A DNA stretch of 11,498 nt from Vampirovibrionales bacterium (GTDB taxonomy: Bacteria > Cyanobacteriota > Vampirovibrionia > Vampirovibrionales > JAJTHC01), in NCBI GenBank assembly GCA_021299615.1, contig JAJTHC010000126.1, positions 1 through 11,498 of the forward strand, written 5' to 3'. Each line of letters begins with the position of its first letter. Position 1 is the stretch's first letter. The position numbers and the translations under genes were made by a program. The notes beneath the pieces are model-generated. The model did not search any database. It saw only the letters and a program-made list of their open reading frames with translations, and had not been told where the DNA came from. Positions 1 to 5,892 of the stretch are shown in pieces.

Positions 1-69
1 GAAGCCAACAGTAAAATTATTCGTACCCAAAGTGAAGTTATGCAAAGTATTATTAACGCCGTAGGTTAA
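1..69 (+). CDS. Flagellar hook/rod axial protein, C-terminal end only (FlgE/FlgF/FlgG family)
   Basis: Frame 1 is open from the window edge to TAA at 67-69 and encodes the last 22 residues, EANSKIIRTQSEVMQSIINA then VG. The pattern (A)NSKxIxTxxxxMQxIIN is the typical C-terminal amphipathic helix of flagellar axial proteins, in which the terminal coiled coil packs in the rod or hook. FlgE (hook) is the closest by eye, but FlgG or FlgF share the same motif, so no symbol is given. The gene is cut by the window edge. It is followed 20 bases later by a strong intrinsic terminator, which fits the last gene of a transcription unit. It implies a motile cell. Confidence 0.7.
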   Translation, partial: EANSKIIRTQSEVMQSIINAVG

Positions 70-89
70 TGAATACTACAGATTGATGC

Positions 90-118
90 AACGGGAGGAT
101 TAAATATCCTCCCGTTTT
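90..118 (+). terminator. Rho-independent terminator after the flagellar gene
   Basis: An 11-bp perfect stem (90-100 with 106-116) encloses a 5-base loop and is followed by a short T run (115-118). The stem is GC-rich (core CGGGAGG/CCTCCCG). It lies 20 bases after the flagellar stop codon and separates that unit from the purE region. Confidence 0.9.
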
Positions 119-214
119 GCATTGCTGTGGTAAAATAAGTGGGACGTCTGCAAAAATAGAATATGTTTCTTTACAGTAATGTAAACGACTGGGTTTCTAG
201 CTCCTTTTAACGCT

Positions 215-258
215 GGTGCCGTCAGAGACCTTTGCTCGCACAAAGGTTCTCCGACACC
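215..258. repeat. Long imperfect hairpin in the purE upstream region
   Basis: The arm CCTTTG (229-234) pairs with CAAAGG (241-246) around a 6-base loop. The stem extends outward through GAGA/TCTC, GTC/GAC and finally GGT/ACC with small bulges, giving about 16 pairs. No T run follows, so it is not a typical terminator. It is the first of several inverted repeats packed between 143 and 421, a stretch with no credible ORF on either strand. Confidence 0.6.
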
Positions 259-259
259 T

Positions 260-407
260 CTAAATGCGTTCAAGGGGGGACGGGGAAGGACGTATTGCGT
301 TTCTCCTCCCCTTCGTCCCCCCTTGAAAATCCCCCCTAAAACCCCACCTCGTCGCATCATTCTCGTTGCACGACGTCCGCAAAATGTCTCGGAAGCCTCG
401 CATTTAG
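260..407. repeat. Nested inverted-repeat element upstream of purE
   Basis: The outer arms are CTAAATGCG (260-268) and CGCATTTAG (399-407). Directly inside the left arm lies a second perfect 14-bp inverted pair, TTCAAGGGGGGACG (269-282) with CGTCCCCCCTTGAA (314-327). A further GGGG/CCCC pairing (282-285 with 308-311) is possible. A near-perfect direct repeat GACGTCYGCAAAA occurs at 143-155 and 372-384, and GACGTCTG recurs at 414-421. The whole looks like a small palindromic repetitive element. Whether it is mobile or acts on purE cannot be read from one copy. Confidence 0.55.
308..345 (-). other. Potential four-layer G-quadruplex motif (- strand)
   Basis: Four C tracts on the + strand (308-311, 317-322, 331-336, 342-345) mean four runs of at least four G on the - strand. 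They are separated by loops of 5, 8 and 5 bases, which meets the usual sequence rule for a quadruplex. Two of the tracts also form the arms of the neighbouring hairpin, so the two structures would compete. Folding is inferred from sequence only. Confidence 0.5.
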
Positions 408-480
408 TGCGTTGACGTCTGTTTTAAAGCACCTTCGCATTTTGATGAAGTAGTCTAAATGAAACCAAGGTAATACGATA

Positions 481-1029
481 ATGTCTGAAGCCAAACACCC
501 TGAACATGATCTCATTTCACTCAAAACCCCTGCTCTACCTAACAGCCCCATCGTTTCCGTGCTAATGGGAAGCCACAGCGATTGGGCAACCATGAAGCAC
601 GCCCACGATCTCCTCACCGAATTCGGTATACCCCATGAATGCCTAGTCGTTTCCGCTCATCGTACCCCCAACTGGATGGCTCATGTCGCAAGCAACGCCG
701 AAGAACGAGGCGTTCAAGCCATCATCGCAGGAGCAGGAGGTGCCGCCCACCTACCTGGAATGCTCGCCGCCCAAACGATCGTACCTGTTTTGGGTGTGCC
801 GATAAAGTCTGATGCCCTCAATGGGCTAGATTCCCTGTATTCAATCGTGCAAATGCCTGCTGGCGTGCCTGTGGCGACTTTTGCCATTGGGGTTGCGGGT
901 GCTAAAAATGCTGCCTTGTTTGCCATTGCGATGCTCGCCAATCAAAACGACTCGTTGAAGCAACAGCTGCATCGTTTTCGTCAAGAACAAAGTGCGAAAG
1001 TGCTCAATACGCCTTTGGATCTTTCCTAG
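481..1029 (+). CDS. purE: N5-carboxyaminoimidazole ribonucleotide mutase (class I PurE)
   Basis: Cytosolic purine-synthesis enzyme that converts N5-CAIR, made by PurK, to CAIR. The 182-residue product carries the class I PurE signatures in order: GSHSDW (30-35), SAHRTP (58-63, with the catalytic histidine at about 60), GAGGAAHLPGM (84-94), and a C-terminal LNGLDSLYSIVQMPAGVPV block leading to GxxNAALFA. The enzyme normally starts a few residues before MGSxSD. Here about 22 extra polar residues precede it, and ATG 481 has only a weak Shine-Dalgarno (AAGG, about 10 bases upstream). An internal start at codon 29 would cut the first strand, so 481 is kept. purK follows on the same strand 213 bases later, supporting the bacterial two-enzyme route over the vertebrate class II carboxylase. 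Confidence 0.96.
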   Translation: MSEAKHPEHDLISLKTPALPNSPIVSVLMGSHSDWATMKHAHDLLTEFGIPHECLVVSAHRTPNWMAHVASNAEERGVQAIIAGAGGAAHLPGMLAAQTIVPVLGVPIKSDALNGLDSLYSIVQMPAGVPVATFAIGVAGAKNAALFAIAMLANQNDSLKQQLHRFRQEQSAKVLNTPLDLS

Positions 1030-1051
1030 AAACCTCTTCGAAAGGGGAAAT

Positions 1052-1120
1052 CGTAACGAAGTAATCTATTACCCAACCTGTGCCGTTTTTACAAATTGCC
1101 ACGCTACGCTCGGAATGACG
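1052..1120. repeat. Dispersed intergenic repeat-like element between purE and purK
   Basis: Two imperfectly inverted halves, CGTAACGAAGTAAT (1052-1065) and ATTGCCACGCTACG (1095-1108), match at 10 of 14 positions when one is reverse-complemented. They are followed by CTCGGAATGACG. This wording (GTCATTCCGAGCGTAGCG... on the - strand) resembles a type of extragenic palindromic repeat found in high copy in several bacterial genomes, including intracellular alphaproteobacteria. That resemblance is from memory. Only one copy is present here. Confidence 0.5.
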
Positions 1121-1186
1121 GTAGAGCATTTTAGACTTTTGTAGATCTTTTAGATCCAAGTGTATGTTTTTTAATATATTTTACGG

Positions 1187-1192
1187 TATACT
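1187..1192 (+). promoter_or_regulatory. Candidate -10 box of a purK promoter
   Basis: TATACT (5 of 6 to consensus) lies in a strongly AT-rich stretch (1160-1200), about 50 bases before the purK start. No good -35 is visible 16-18 bases upstream (T-rich sequence only). If real, purK can be transcribed independently of purE. Confidence 0.35.
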
Positions 1193-1242
1193 ATAAAACC
1201 CACTAAAATAATCTCCTGACGAAAAAGGTGTTTTGATACAGT

Positions 1243-2568
1243 ATGATGACTAAATCCTCACTTTCAGCACAAACCTACAGTCAAACCGAAGCTCAAAAAT
1301 GGGTTGACGAACAATTTACTACGATCTTAAATTCCCAAAATGCGATGCCACATCATTGCTCTAAAGAATCACTGGACTTACACTGCCCCCTTCGTGAAGA
1401 CGTGCTATTACCTGGTGTTCACACGCTCGGCGTTCTTGGTGGTGGGCAACTCGGACGCTACTTCCTCATGGCCGCCAAGCAACGGGGCTATTCCACCGTA
1501 TTATGGACGCCTGAACAAACGCCCCCCGCCAAAGGGCTTTCAGACAAAGTGATTCACGCCCCCTTTGACGACGAAGTTGCCCTTGCAGAATTCGCTAAAA
1601 CAGCAGATGCCGTTACTGTTGAGTTTGAAGCCGTCCCCATTCCCACCATGCTCGCCTTGGAATCGCTCGGTTGCCGTGTTCGCCCTAGCAGTAAGGCGAT
1701 TGCCGTCTGCCAAAACCGTGCCTTAGAACGAGCTTTTCTCGTCGCTAACGGCATTGCGGTAGCCCCTCATGTGGTGGTACATCGTAAAACGGAACTTGAA
1801 ACCGCTTTTATGACGCTTGGCGAAGCACCTTGCATCGTCAAAACCACTCGCTTTGGCTATGACGGCAAGGGTCAACGACGCATCACAACGCTAGATGAAC
1901 TTAAACAGGCGTGGAAAGAGTTGGAAGGATCCCCTGAAGCCCCCTTACTGGTGGAACATTTAATTCCCTTCAAACGAGAAGTCTCTATTTTAATGGCTCG
2001 TGGAATTGATGGGTCTCGGCGGAACTATCCGCTGGTGGAAAACCAGCACATCAATGGCGTATTGAATATGTCGTTTATGCCTGCTCCTGAAACGCAGGGG
2101 CATACCTTGTTGCAGGCGGAAGATATTGCCAAGCGTTTGGTCAAAGCCCTTAATTACGTGGGTATTTTATGCGTCGAGTTTTTTGAGATGGAAGACGGCA
2201 GCTTGCTGGTGAACGAACTTGCCCCACGTCCGCATAATTCGGGGCATTTCACGATCGAAGCCTGCCATGTGAGCCAGTATCAGCAACAAGTGAACGCCTT
2301 AACAGGCATGCCCTTGGGCAATGCAGAAATGCACGTTAAAGCCGTGGGATTGATGAACTTGTTGAGCAATCGTTGGAGTAAGAAGGGGGATTCCCCAAAT
2401 TGGCAGGAGTTGTTGTCTCGTTACCCTCGTTTGAGTGTGCATTTGTATGGCAAGAAGGAGTTGCGTCCTAACCGTAAAATGGGGCATATTACGTTGACGA
2501 AAAAGGATACGGCTATGGTGGAATCGGCGTTTGACGAAATTAACGCCATGCTCACCACTTACGATTAA
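1243..2568 (+). CDS. purK: 5-(carboxyamino)imidazole ribonucleotide synthase (PurK, ATP-grasp)
   Basis: Cytosolic ATP-grasp enzyme that carboxylates AIR with bicarbonate and ATP to give N5-CAIR, the substrate of the PurE encoded just upstream. Motifs in order: LGVLGGGQLGR at 62-72 (N-terminal nucleotide-fold), RPSSKAIAVCQNR near 147-159, the ATP-grasp loop K200 with GYDGKGQ (205-211), YPLVENQHINGVL (262-274), and the metal/ATP block VNELAPRPHNSGH (323-335). The C-terminal domain has LYGK (401-404) and KMGH (412-415). At 441 residues it is longer than usual (about 355-390), because roughly 58 residues precede the first conserved strand. An in-frame TGA lies three codons before ATG 1243, so the start cannot be further upstream. 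The next ATG is codon 2, then codon 35. The Shine-Dalgarno-like AAAGG is far (about 14 bases). Confidence 0.95.
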   Translation: MMTKSSLSAQTYSQTEAQKWVDEQFTTILNSQNAMPHHCSKESLDLHCPLREDVLLPGVHTLGVLGGGQLGRYFLMAAKQRGYSTVLWTPEQTPPAKGLSDKVIHAPFDDEVALAEFAKTADAVTVEFEAVPIPTMLALESLGCRVRPSSKAIAVCQNRALERAFLVANGIAVAPHVVVHRKTELETAFMTLGEAPCIVKTTRFGYDGKGQRRITTLDELKQAWKELEGSPEAPLLVEHLIPFKREVSILMARGIDGSRRNYPLVENQHINGVLNMSFMPAPETQGHTLLQAEDIAKRLVKALNYVGILCVEFFEMEDGSLLVNELAPRPHNSGHFTIEACHVSQYQQQVNALTGMPLGNAEMHVKAVGLMNLLSNRWSKKGDSPNWQELLSRYPRLSVHLYGKKELRPNRKMGHITLTKKDTAMVESAFDEINAMLTTYD

Positions 2569-2606
2569 ACGGTATCGACTGAAAGCGTCGTGATGCAAGA
2601 TTAGAA

Positions 2607-3467
2607 TTACTTGGCTGAAAGGCTGTCGCTCCATGCCTTAAGCAAGGCGATGTAGGTGTCCAAGGTATGTTGATACTCCAGAGCCGTCATGTGATGTCCT
2701 TTGGGTATTGTGGTTAAATGTGTAGAGATGGGAGGCTCACTTTGGAAGCTGAAAAGGGTATGCTTAGGTTCATCTTCACAAGGGACGTTCTGAAATACAT
2801 GCACGTTCAAAAGACTATCCTCTTTATGATTCAATAGTCTCTCGTATTTTGTAGGGCGACTCAAAATTCCTTCAAGTTGAGTTTCCTTTGGAAAGACTGA
2901 AGATATATTACGGCTACCACTTACCCAGGCGTAGCTTGTCAAAATAGATGGAACAAATATTTTTTTTAATTGACCTAATGTCTCTGCCATAAAATCGATA
3001 TAGGGAACTAATCCCCCCTTTTCTTTTGAAAAAGCTTCTAGTATTAAGCTGTAAGACTTAGTCGCATTTTCACCCTGAGAATTGATTCTTTGTTCGTAAT
3101 GCGGATCTGAATTATTAGGATTTAATAAATCATCGAATTCTCTGTTATGAGAGTAAGAGCGTTCCCTCTCGACATATTTAGCTGTTTTCGTCTCCATTAT
3201 CTTCTCGACAAAGCTATCGAAATTCATACCATCATTATAACCTTCTAATAATTGGCTTAGCTGCTTGTTTTGCTTAAAAGAAAAGTCGTCAAATTTAAAA
3301 AAGACTTGTAAATCTATTGAATAAGGATTCTTTCCTCCACCATCTCCTTCGGGGAAAGGCGGCAAGGGTGGAAAGCCTCCCCGCCAAAAGGGGACTATGC
3401 TAGAGATTTCTTCAGTGGGTCTCCCAAGATTTGAAACAGCTAGAGAACGAGGTAACGTTAGTGTCAT
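2607..3467 (-). CDS. Hypothetical protein, AT-rich orphan ORF with a palindromic insert in its N-terminus
   Basis: A 286-residue ORF of no recognised family. It has AAAGGAAA about 10 bases before the ATG at 3467, which supports translation. Residues 25-42 (WRGGFPPLPPFPEGDGG region) are encoded by an imperfect hairpin (3344-3393) and look like translated repeat DNA, so the original protein may have begun later (next Met at about residue 80) or tolerated an insertion. The middle (about residues 45-180) is polar, rich in K, E, N and S, and clearly more AT-rich than the flanking genes. The last 45 residues return to neighbour-like composition. No signal peptide, membrane segment or catalytic motif is visible. 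It converges on purK, with 38 bases and no clear terminator between them. Composition suggests horizontal acquisition. Function unknown. Confidence 0.6.
   Translation of the reverse strand: MTLTLPRSLAVSNLGRPTEEISSIVPFWRGGFPPLPPFPEGDGGGKNPYSIDLQVFFKFDDFSFKQNKQLSQLLEGYNDGMNFDSFVEKIMETKTAKYVERERSYSHNREFDDLLNPNNSDPHYEQRINSQGENATKSYSLILEAFSKEKGGLVPYIDFMAETLGQLKKIFVPSILTSYAWVSGSRNISSVFPKETQLEGILSRPTKYERLLNHKEDSLLNVHVFQNVPCEDEPKHTLFSFQSEPPISTHLTTIPKGHHMTALEYQHTLDTYIALLKAWSDSLSAK
3344..3393. repeat. Palindromic repeat-like hairpin inside the hypothetical ORF
   Basis: CGGGGA (3350-3355) pairs with TCCCCG (3378-3383), continuing inward with GGC (3358-3360)/GCC (3375-3377) after an AA bulge. It continues outward with CTCCTT (3344-3349)/AAGGGG (3388-3393) after a four-base bulge. 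It is GC-rich within an otherwise AT-rich reading frame and stays in frame, encoding a Pro/Gly-rich stretch. The style recalls in-frame palindromic elements such as those of Rickettsia, but no family is assigned. Confidence 0.5.
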
Positions 3468-3593
3468 AAAAAATATTTCCTTTCGAGATAAAGAGCATCA
3501 GTAAAGTTTGCAGAGGTTTTTTCAAACGAAGAAGCCCAAGTAATGGCTTTAACGCAGATCATAAAAATAGTGTGCTATCTCAAATGCGACACA

Positions 3594-4724
3594 TCACAAC
3601 TGTGACAAAACCGTTACAACCGAAAGCGTCTTCATGCAGGCGTTGGTCCCCAAGGGGCAGACCTTCTTATGACAGGGCATGCACGGTAAATTCACATGCA
3701 AGTTGACGGCCTTGCCACTCGCGCCCCCCGTGCGTAACGGATGCGTCGGGCCGAGCAGTGAAACGACTTTCCCTGTTGAATGCACGCCTTCTCGAATCAG
3801 CCAATCCATGAGGTGCAAGGGAGCAGAATCGGATCCCACCAGTACATCCAACTTTTTTAGCACGTGCATGAGCTGTAGTAAACTCGTTTGACCTTCCAAG
3901 TGAATCAAACGGGCTTGAGCGTTTGGTGAAAGCCCTTGAGCCAAGGTCTGCCATTTTTCGACTTCCGCAGGGGTGCCGATGCACACGCCTAACGCCTGCG
4001 GATGCTTTTCAAAGACGCCTTCAATCAAGCCCTGCCAATGAGACGTGTCCCAGTGCTTGGATGCCCACATCGTGAAAGGGGCGAGTCCGATTAGCGACTT
4101 GCCTTCGGCATGAGCCACGTCTAAGGCGTTGAACAAGGACGTTTTCGGCAAGGGAGGCTTCCATTCTAAAGGTGCTAAATCAGGGAAATTCGCTTGCACA
4201 CCCTTGCACTTATCCTTGTTCCAAGGGGCAAGCAAGGACAAGAACTCTTGCGTCGCGTGTTGCGTCGGTTGAAAGAATCCGCCTAAGCGAGCAGGCGTGG
4301 CGGTATACAGAAAACGGGCTTGCTCCCGAGCGTTGGCGAATCCCACCCGATGTGGAATGCCCACCACAAAAGGCAAAACGGCACTTTTATTGAGTCCTTG
4401 CACATCAATGGCAAGCTCATAATGTTGGGCGTGAATTTCATTCAAACACTGATGCACCTTGGCATCCACATGTCCGAGCTTGTTGAGATGAAGGAGTTCC
4501 CACACCCACGCCTTGCTCCACGCTTTATTCGGCAAGATATGGACGGCATTCAACCACGGCATCACAGGCTTGAGCAAGCTTGCTCCTGCTTCACCCACCG
4601 CCCAACCGATAAAGGCATGGGGGAATCGTTGACGCAGACGCTTCAAGGTATCAAAACTTTGCACAATATCGCCATTGGCACTCAATCGAACGAGTAAAAT
4701 ACGTTTCGGTTCCTTTGGCAACAT
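3594..4724 (-). CDS. Glycosyltransferase family 9 (ADP-heptose:LPS heptosyltransferase type)
   Basis: Probable inner-core LPS glycosyltransferase acting at the cytoplasmic face of the inner membrane, adding a heptose from ADP-heptose or a related sugar. The 376 residues have the two-Rossmann GT-B layout of GT9: RILLVRLSANGDIV (8-21), DVQGLNKSA (107-115), AREQARFLYT (132-141), the ASKHW nucleotide-side motif (221-225), GSDSAPLHL (297-305) and LLGPTHPLRTG (323-333). The C-terminal cysteine cluster C348, C351, C356, C363 (pattern CMPC...CPLGxxxCM) is typical of heptosyltransferase II-like members. GGAAG-like Shine-Dalgarno (GGAAG, 7 bases before ATG) fixes the start. Upstream lies an AT-rich stretch with TATAAA (4774-4769), then the tandem repeat units. 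Acceptor and exact sugar cannot be told. Confidence 0.85.
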   Translation of the reverse strand: MLPKEPKRILLVRLSANGDIVQSFDTLKRLRQRFPHAFIGWAVGEAGASLLKPVMPWLNAVHILPNKAWSKAWVWELLHLNKLGHVDAKVHQCLNEIHAQHYELAIDVQGLNKSAVLPFVVGIPHRVGFANAREQARFLYTATPARLGGFFQPTQHATQEFLSLLAPWNKDKCKGVQANFPDLAPLEWKPPLPKTSLFNALDVAHAEGKSLIGLAPFTMWASKHWDTSHWQGLIEGVFEKHPQALGVCIGTPAEVEKWQTLAQGLSPNAQARLIHLEGQTSLLQLMHVLKKLDVLVGSDSAPLHLMDWLIREGVHSTGKVVSLLGPTHPLRTGGASGKAVNLHVNLPCMPCHKKVCPLGTNACMKTLSVVTVLSQL

Positions 4725-4800
4725 GTCATGTCTTCCTATCGTTTTGCGTGCTATAAAAAATATGCTATTTTATATAGTGTTTTAAAGAATTAAGCAGACG

Positions 4801-4923
4801 TTAGGCTATTCTAGGAGCTTAGATTTTTTTGTGCGGGCGTGTAGTGAGACCTACATAACCAAACAAAAAAATCGTAGCGACAACGTATAGACACTGTACA
4901 GAAAATTATCAATTCGGCTATAC
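4801..4923. repeat. Tandem structured unit A (candidate structured RNA or repeat)
   Basis: First of two adjacent ~122-base units with nearly identical ends. It opens with a hairpin, TAGGCT (4802-4807)/AGCTTA (4816-4821) with loop ATTCTAGG. A perfect 11-bp stem follows, GATTTTTTTGT (4822-4832) with ACAAAAAAATC (4863-4873), enclosing a small hairpin TGTAG/CTACA (4840-4844 with 4851-4855). The 3' end is GTACAGAAAATTAT (4896-4909), then eight variable bases and CTATA. No ORF is present. The strand of any transcript is unknown. With unit B it fills the 325-base gap between the glycosyltransferase and the membrane-protein pair. Confidence 0.6.
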
Positions 4924-5047
4924 TTAGGCTATTCTAGGAGCCTAGACTCGCAGATGTGTAAGGTCTACAGAGACGACCATAAGCACATCGAGAACCCGAG
5001 CAACAACGAAGAGACAAGTACAGAAAATTATAAACTTGACTATAACA
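4924..5047. repeat. Tandem structured unit B (candidate structured RNA or repeat)
   Basis: Second unit. The opening hairpin TAGGCT (4925-4930)/AGCCTA (4939-4944) has the same eight-base loop as unit A but a C in place of T, which turns a G-U into a G-C pair. The middle differs in sequence from unit A yet again forms a stem at the same place: CTCG (4947-4950)/CGAG (4997-5000) and GATGTG (4953-4958)/CACATC (4984-4989), enclosing GTCT/AGAC (4963-4966 with 4971-4974). The 3' end GTACAGAAAATTAT (5018-5031) N8 CTATA matches unit A. It ends just after the stop codon of the neighbouring - strand gene. Confidence 0.6.
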
Positions 5048-5049
5048 GA

Positions 5050-5892
5050 CTATAGCTGTCTTTGAGACGTATTTTCTTGCTGCTTGTGACGTTTTTGTTT
5101 GATGTTCGCTAGAATGGCATCGGTCTTCAGTAACGCCGTTCGCTCCAGTAACCAGCCTGCTAAGTACACGGAAATCCCTGCTGAAAATAAAGGAACCCCC
5201 ACACTTCGCACGTTTTTCATACCTGCCTTCATTTGTTCAGACAAGGTTTTAAGCGTGGCATCAAATGCCAAATGAGGCAAGATCTTCCGCATCCCTTTTT
5301 GAATAAAGTTAGGGCGTAAGCCCTCTTCTTCAATCGATTTAATCACCGTTTCAGCCCCCAAAGCCTTGGGTGCCTTCATAATCGATTTGCGTCCGCCAAT
5401 AAGGATCTGAAAGGCGTGACTCAAGGCTTTTACAGGACCTGTGACGTCGGGCTTTTCTACGGTGTAGCCAAATAAAGACTGCACAGGTTTGTCTGTTAAG
5501 ATATTGAGCAGGCTCATTAAGCCAAAGCTCAAACCAAAGCCTGCGACTTCTCGGGTAATGGTCATCAAGGCTTGTTCTTTAGCGTATTCTGCCTTTTCGG
5601 GGGATTGGTCTCGTTCAGCAGCTTGGGCAGCTTTTAGTGCCATATTTACTCGAGCCGTAACCAGTAAAATCGAGGCAATCGGGGCTAAAGCGACTTTAAA
5701 GAAGGTGGTATCTTGAAATAAGGATCGACGAAAATTAACACCCAGTTCTTTCAATAACTCGCCTCTATTACCTTCAAATGGTTGTGCCTTTAGGCGTTCT
5801 AAACCTTCTAACTTTTCTTGAGCGGGCTTGGATGCAGGCGTTTGTGAAGGACTTGGAGGAGTCGGCGGTTGTGGTGGAATCCGTGAAATCAT
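5050..5892 (-). CDS. Hypothetical membrane protein, second of a coupled pair
   Basis: 280 residues, no recognised family. A Pro/Ser/Thr-rich leader (residues 1-25, IPPQPPTPPSPSQTP) precedes a conserved-looking body. Hydrophobic segments lie at about 64-88 (FFKVALAPIASILLVTARVN), 113-131 (EVAGFGLSFGLMSLLNIL) and 230-252 (VGVPLFSAGISVYLAGWLLE). The C-terminus is basic. The ATG overlaps the TGA of the upstream gene in an ATGA junction, with a GGGGGG Shine-Dalgarno 8 bases ahead, so the two are translationally coupled. By eye it resembles its partner: a TxxRE/ER helix leading into a glycine-rich hydrophobic run, and GxxFSxxxSxxxxxWLxxxxL near the C-terminus, suggesting an old duplication. Function unknown; probably membrane-associated. 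Confidence 0.75.
   Translation of the reverse strand: MISRIPPQPPTPPSPSQTPASKPAQEKLEGLERLKAQPFEGNRGELLKELGVNFRRSLFQDTTFFKVALAPIASILLVTARVNMALKAAQAAERDQSPEKAEYAKEQALMTITREVAGFGLSFGLMSLLNILTDKPVQSLFGYTVEKPDVTGPVKALSHAFQILIGGRKSIMKAPKALGAETVIKSIEEEGLRPNFIQKGMRKILPHLAFDATLKTLSEQMKAGMKNVRSVGVPLFSAGISVYLAGWLLERTALLKTDAILANIKQKRHKQQENTSQRQL

Noticed and set aside
100..360. - strand open frame of 86 codons in the purE upstream region.
   Set aside because: It reads straight through the terminator and the inverted repeats, giving low-complexity Gly/Arg-rich protein with no ribosome-binding site.
421..480. Purine riboswitch upstream of purE.
   Set aside because: The conserved core sequences of the guanine/adenine riboswitch are not present in the leader.
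2569..3638. Direct-repeat-like similarity (22 of 29 bases) between 2569-2597, just after purK, and 3610-3638, inside the 3' end of the glycosyltransferase gene, flanking the orphan ORF.
   Set aside because: A match of this strength is expected about once by chance in a window of this size. The - strand reading at 2569-2597 looks like the glycosyltransferase tail (CITTLSVDTV against CMKTLSVVTV), but stop codons directly upstream leave nothing else of such a gene.
4320..4697. 125-codon + strand open frame opposite the glycosyltransferase gene.
   Set aside because: Antisense shadow of a gene with clear family motifs; no start signal.
4801..5047. CRISPR-like array in the tandem repeat region.
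   Set aside because: There are only two units, with long conserved blocks at both ends and variable middles that themselves pair. There is no short regular repeat-spacer pattern and no cas gene nearby.
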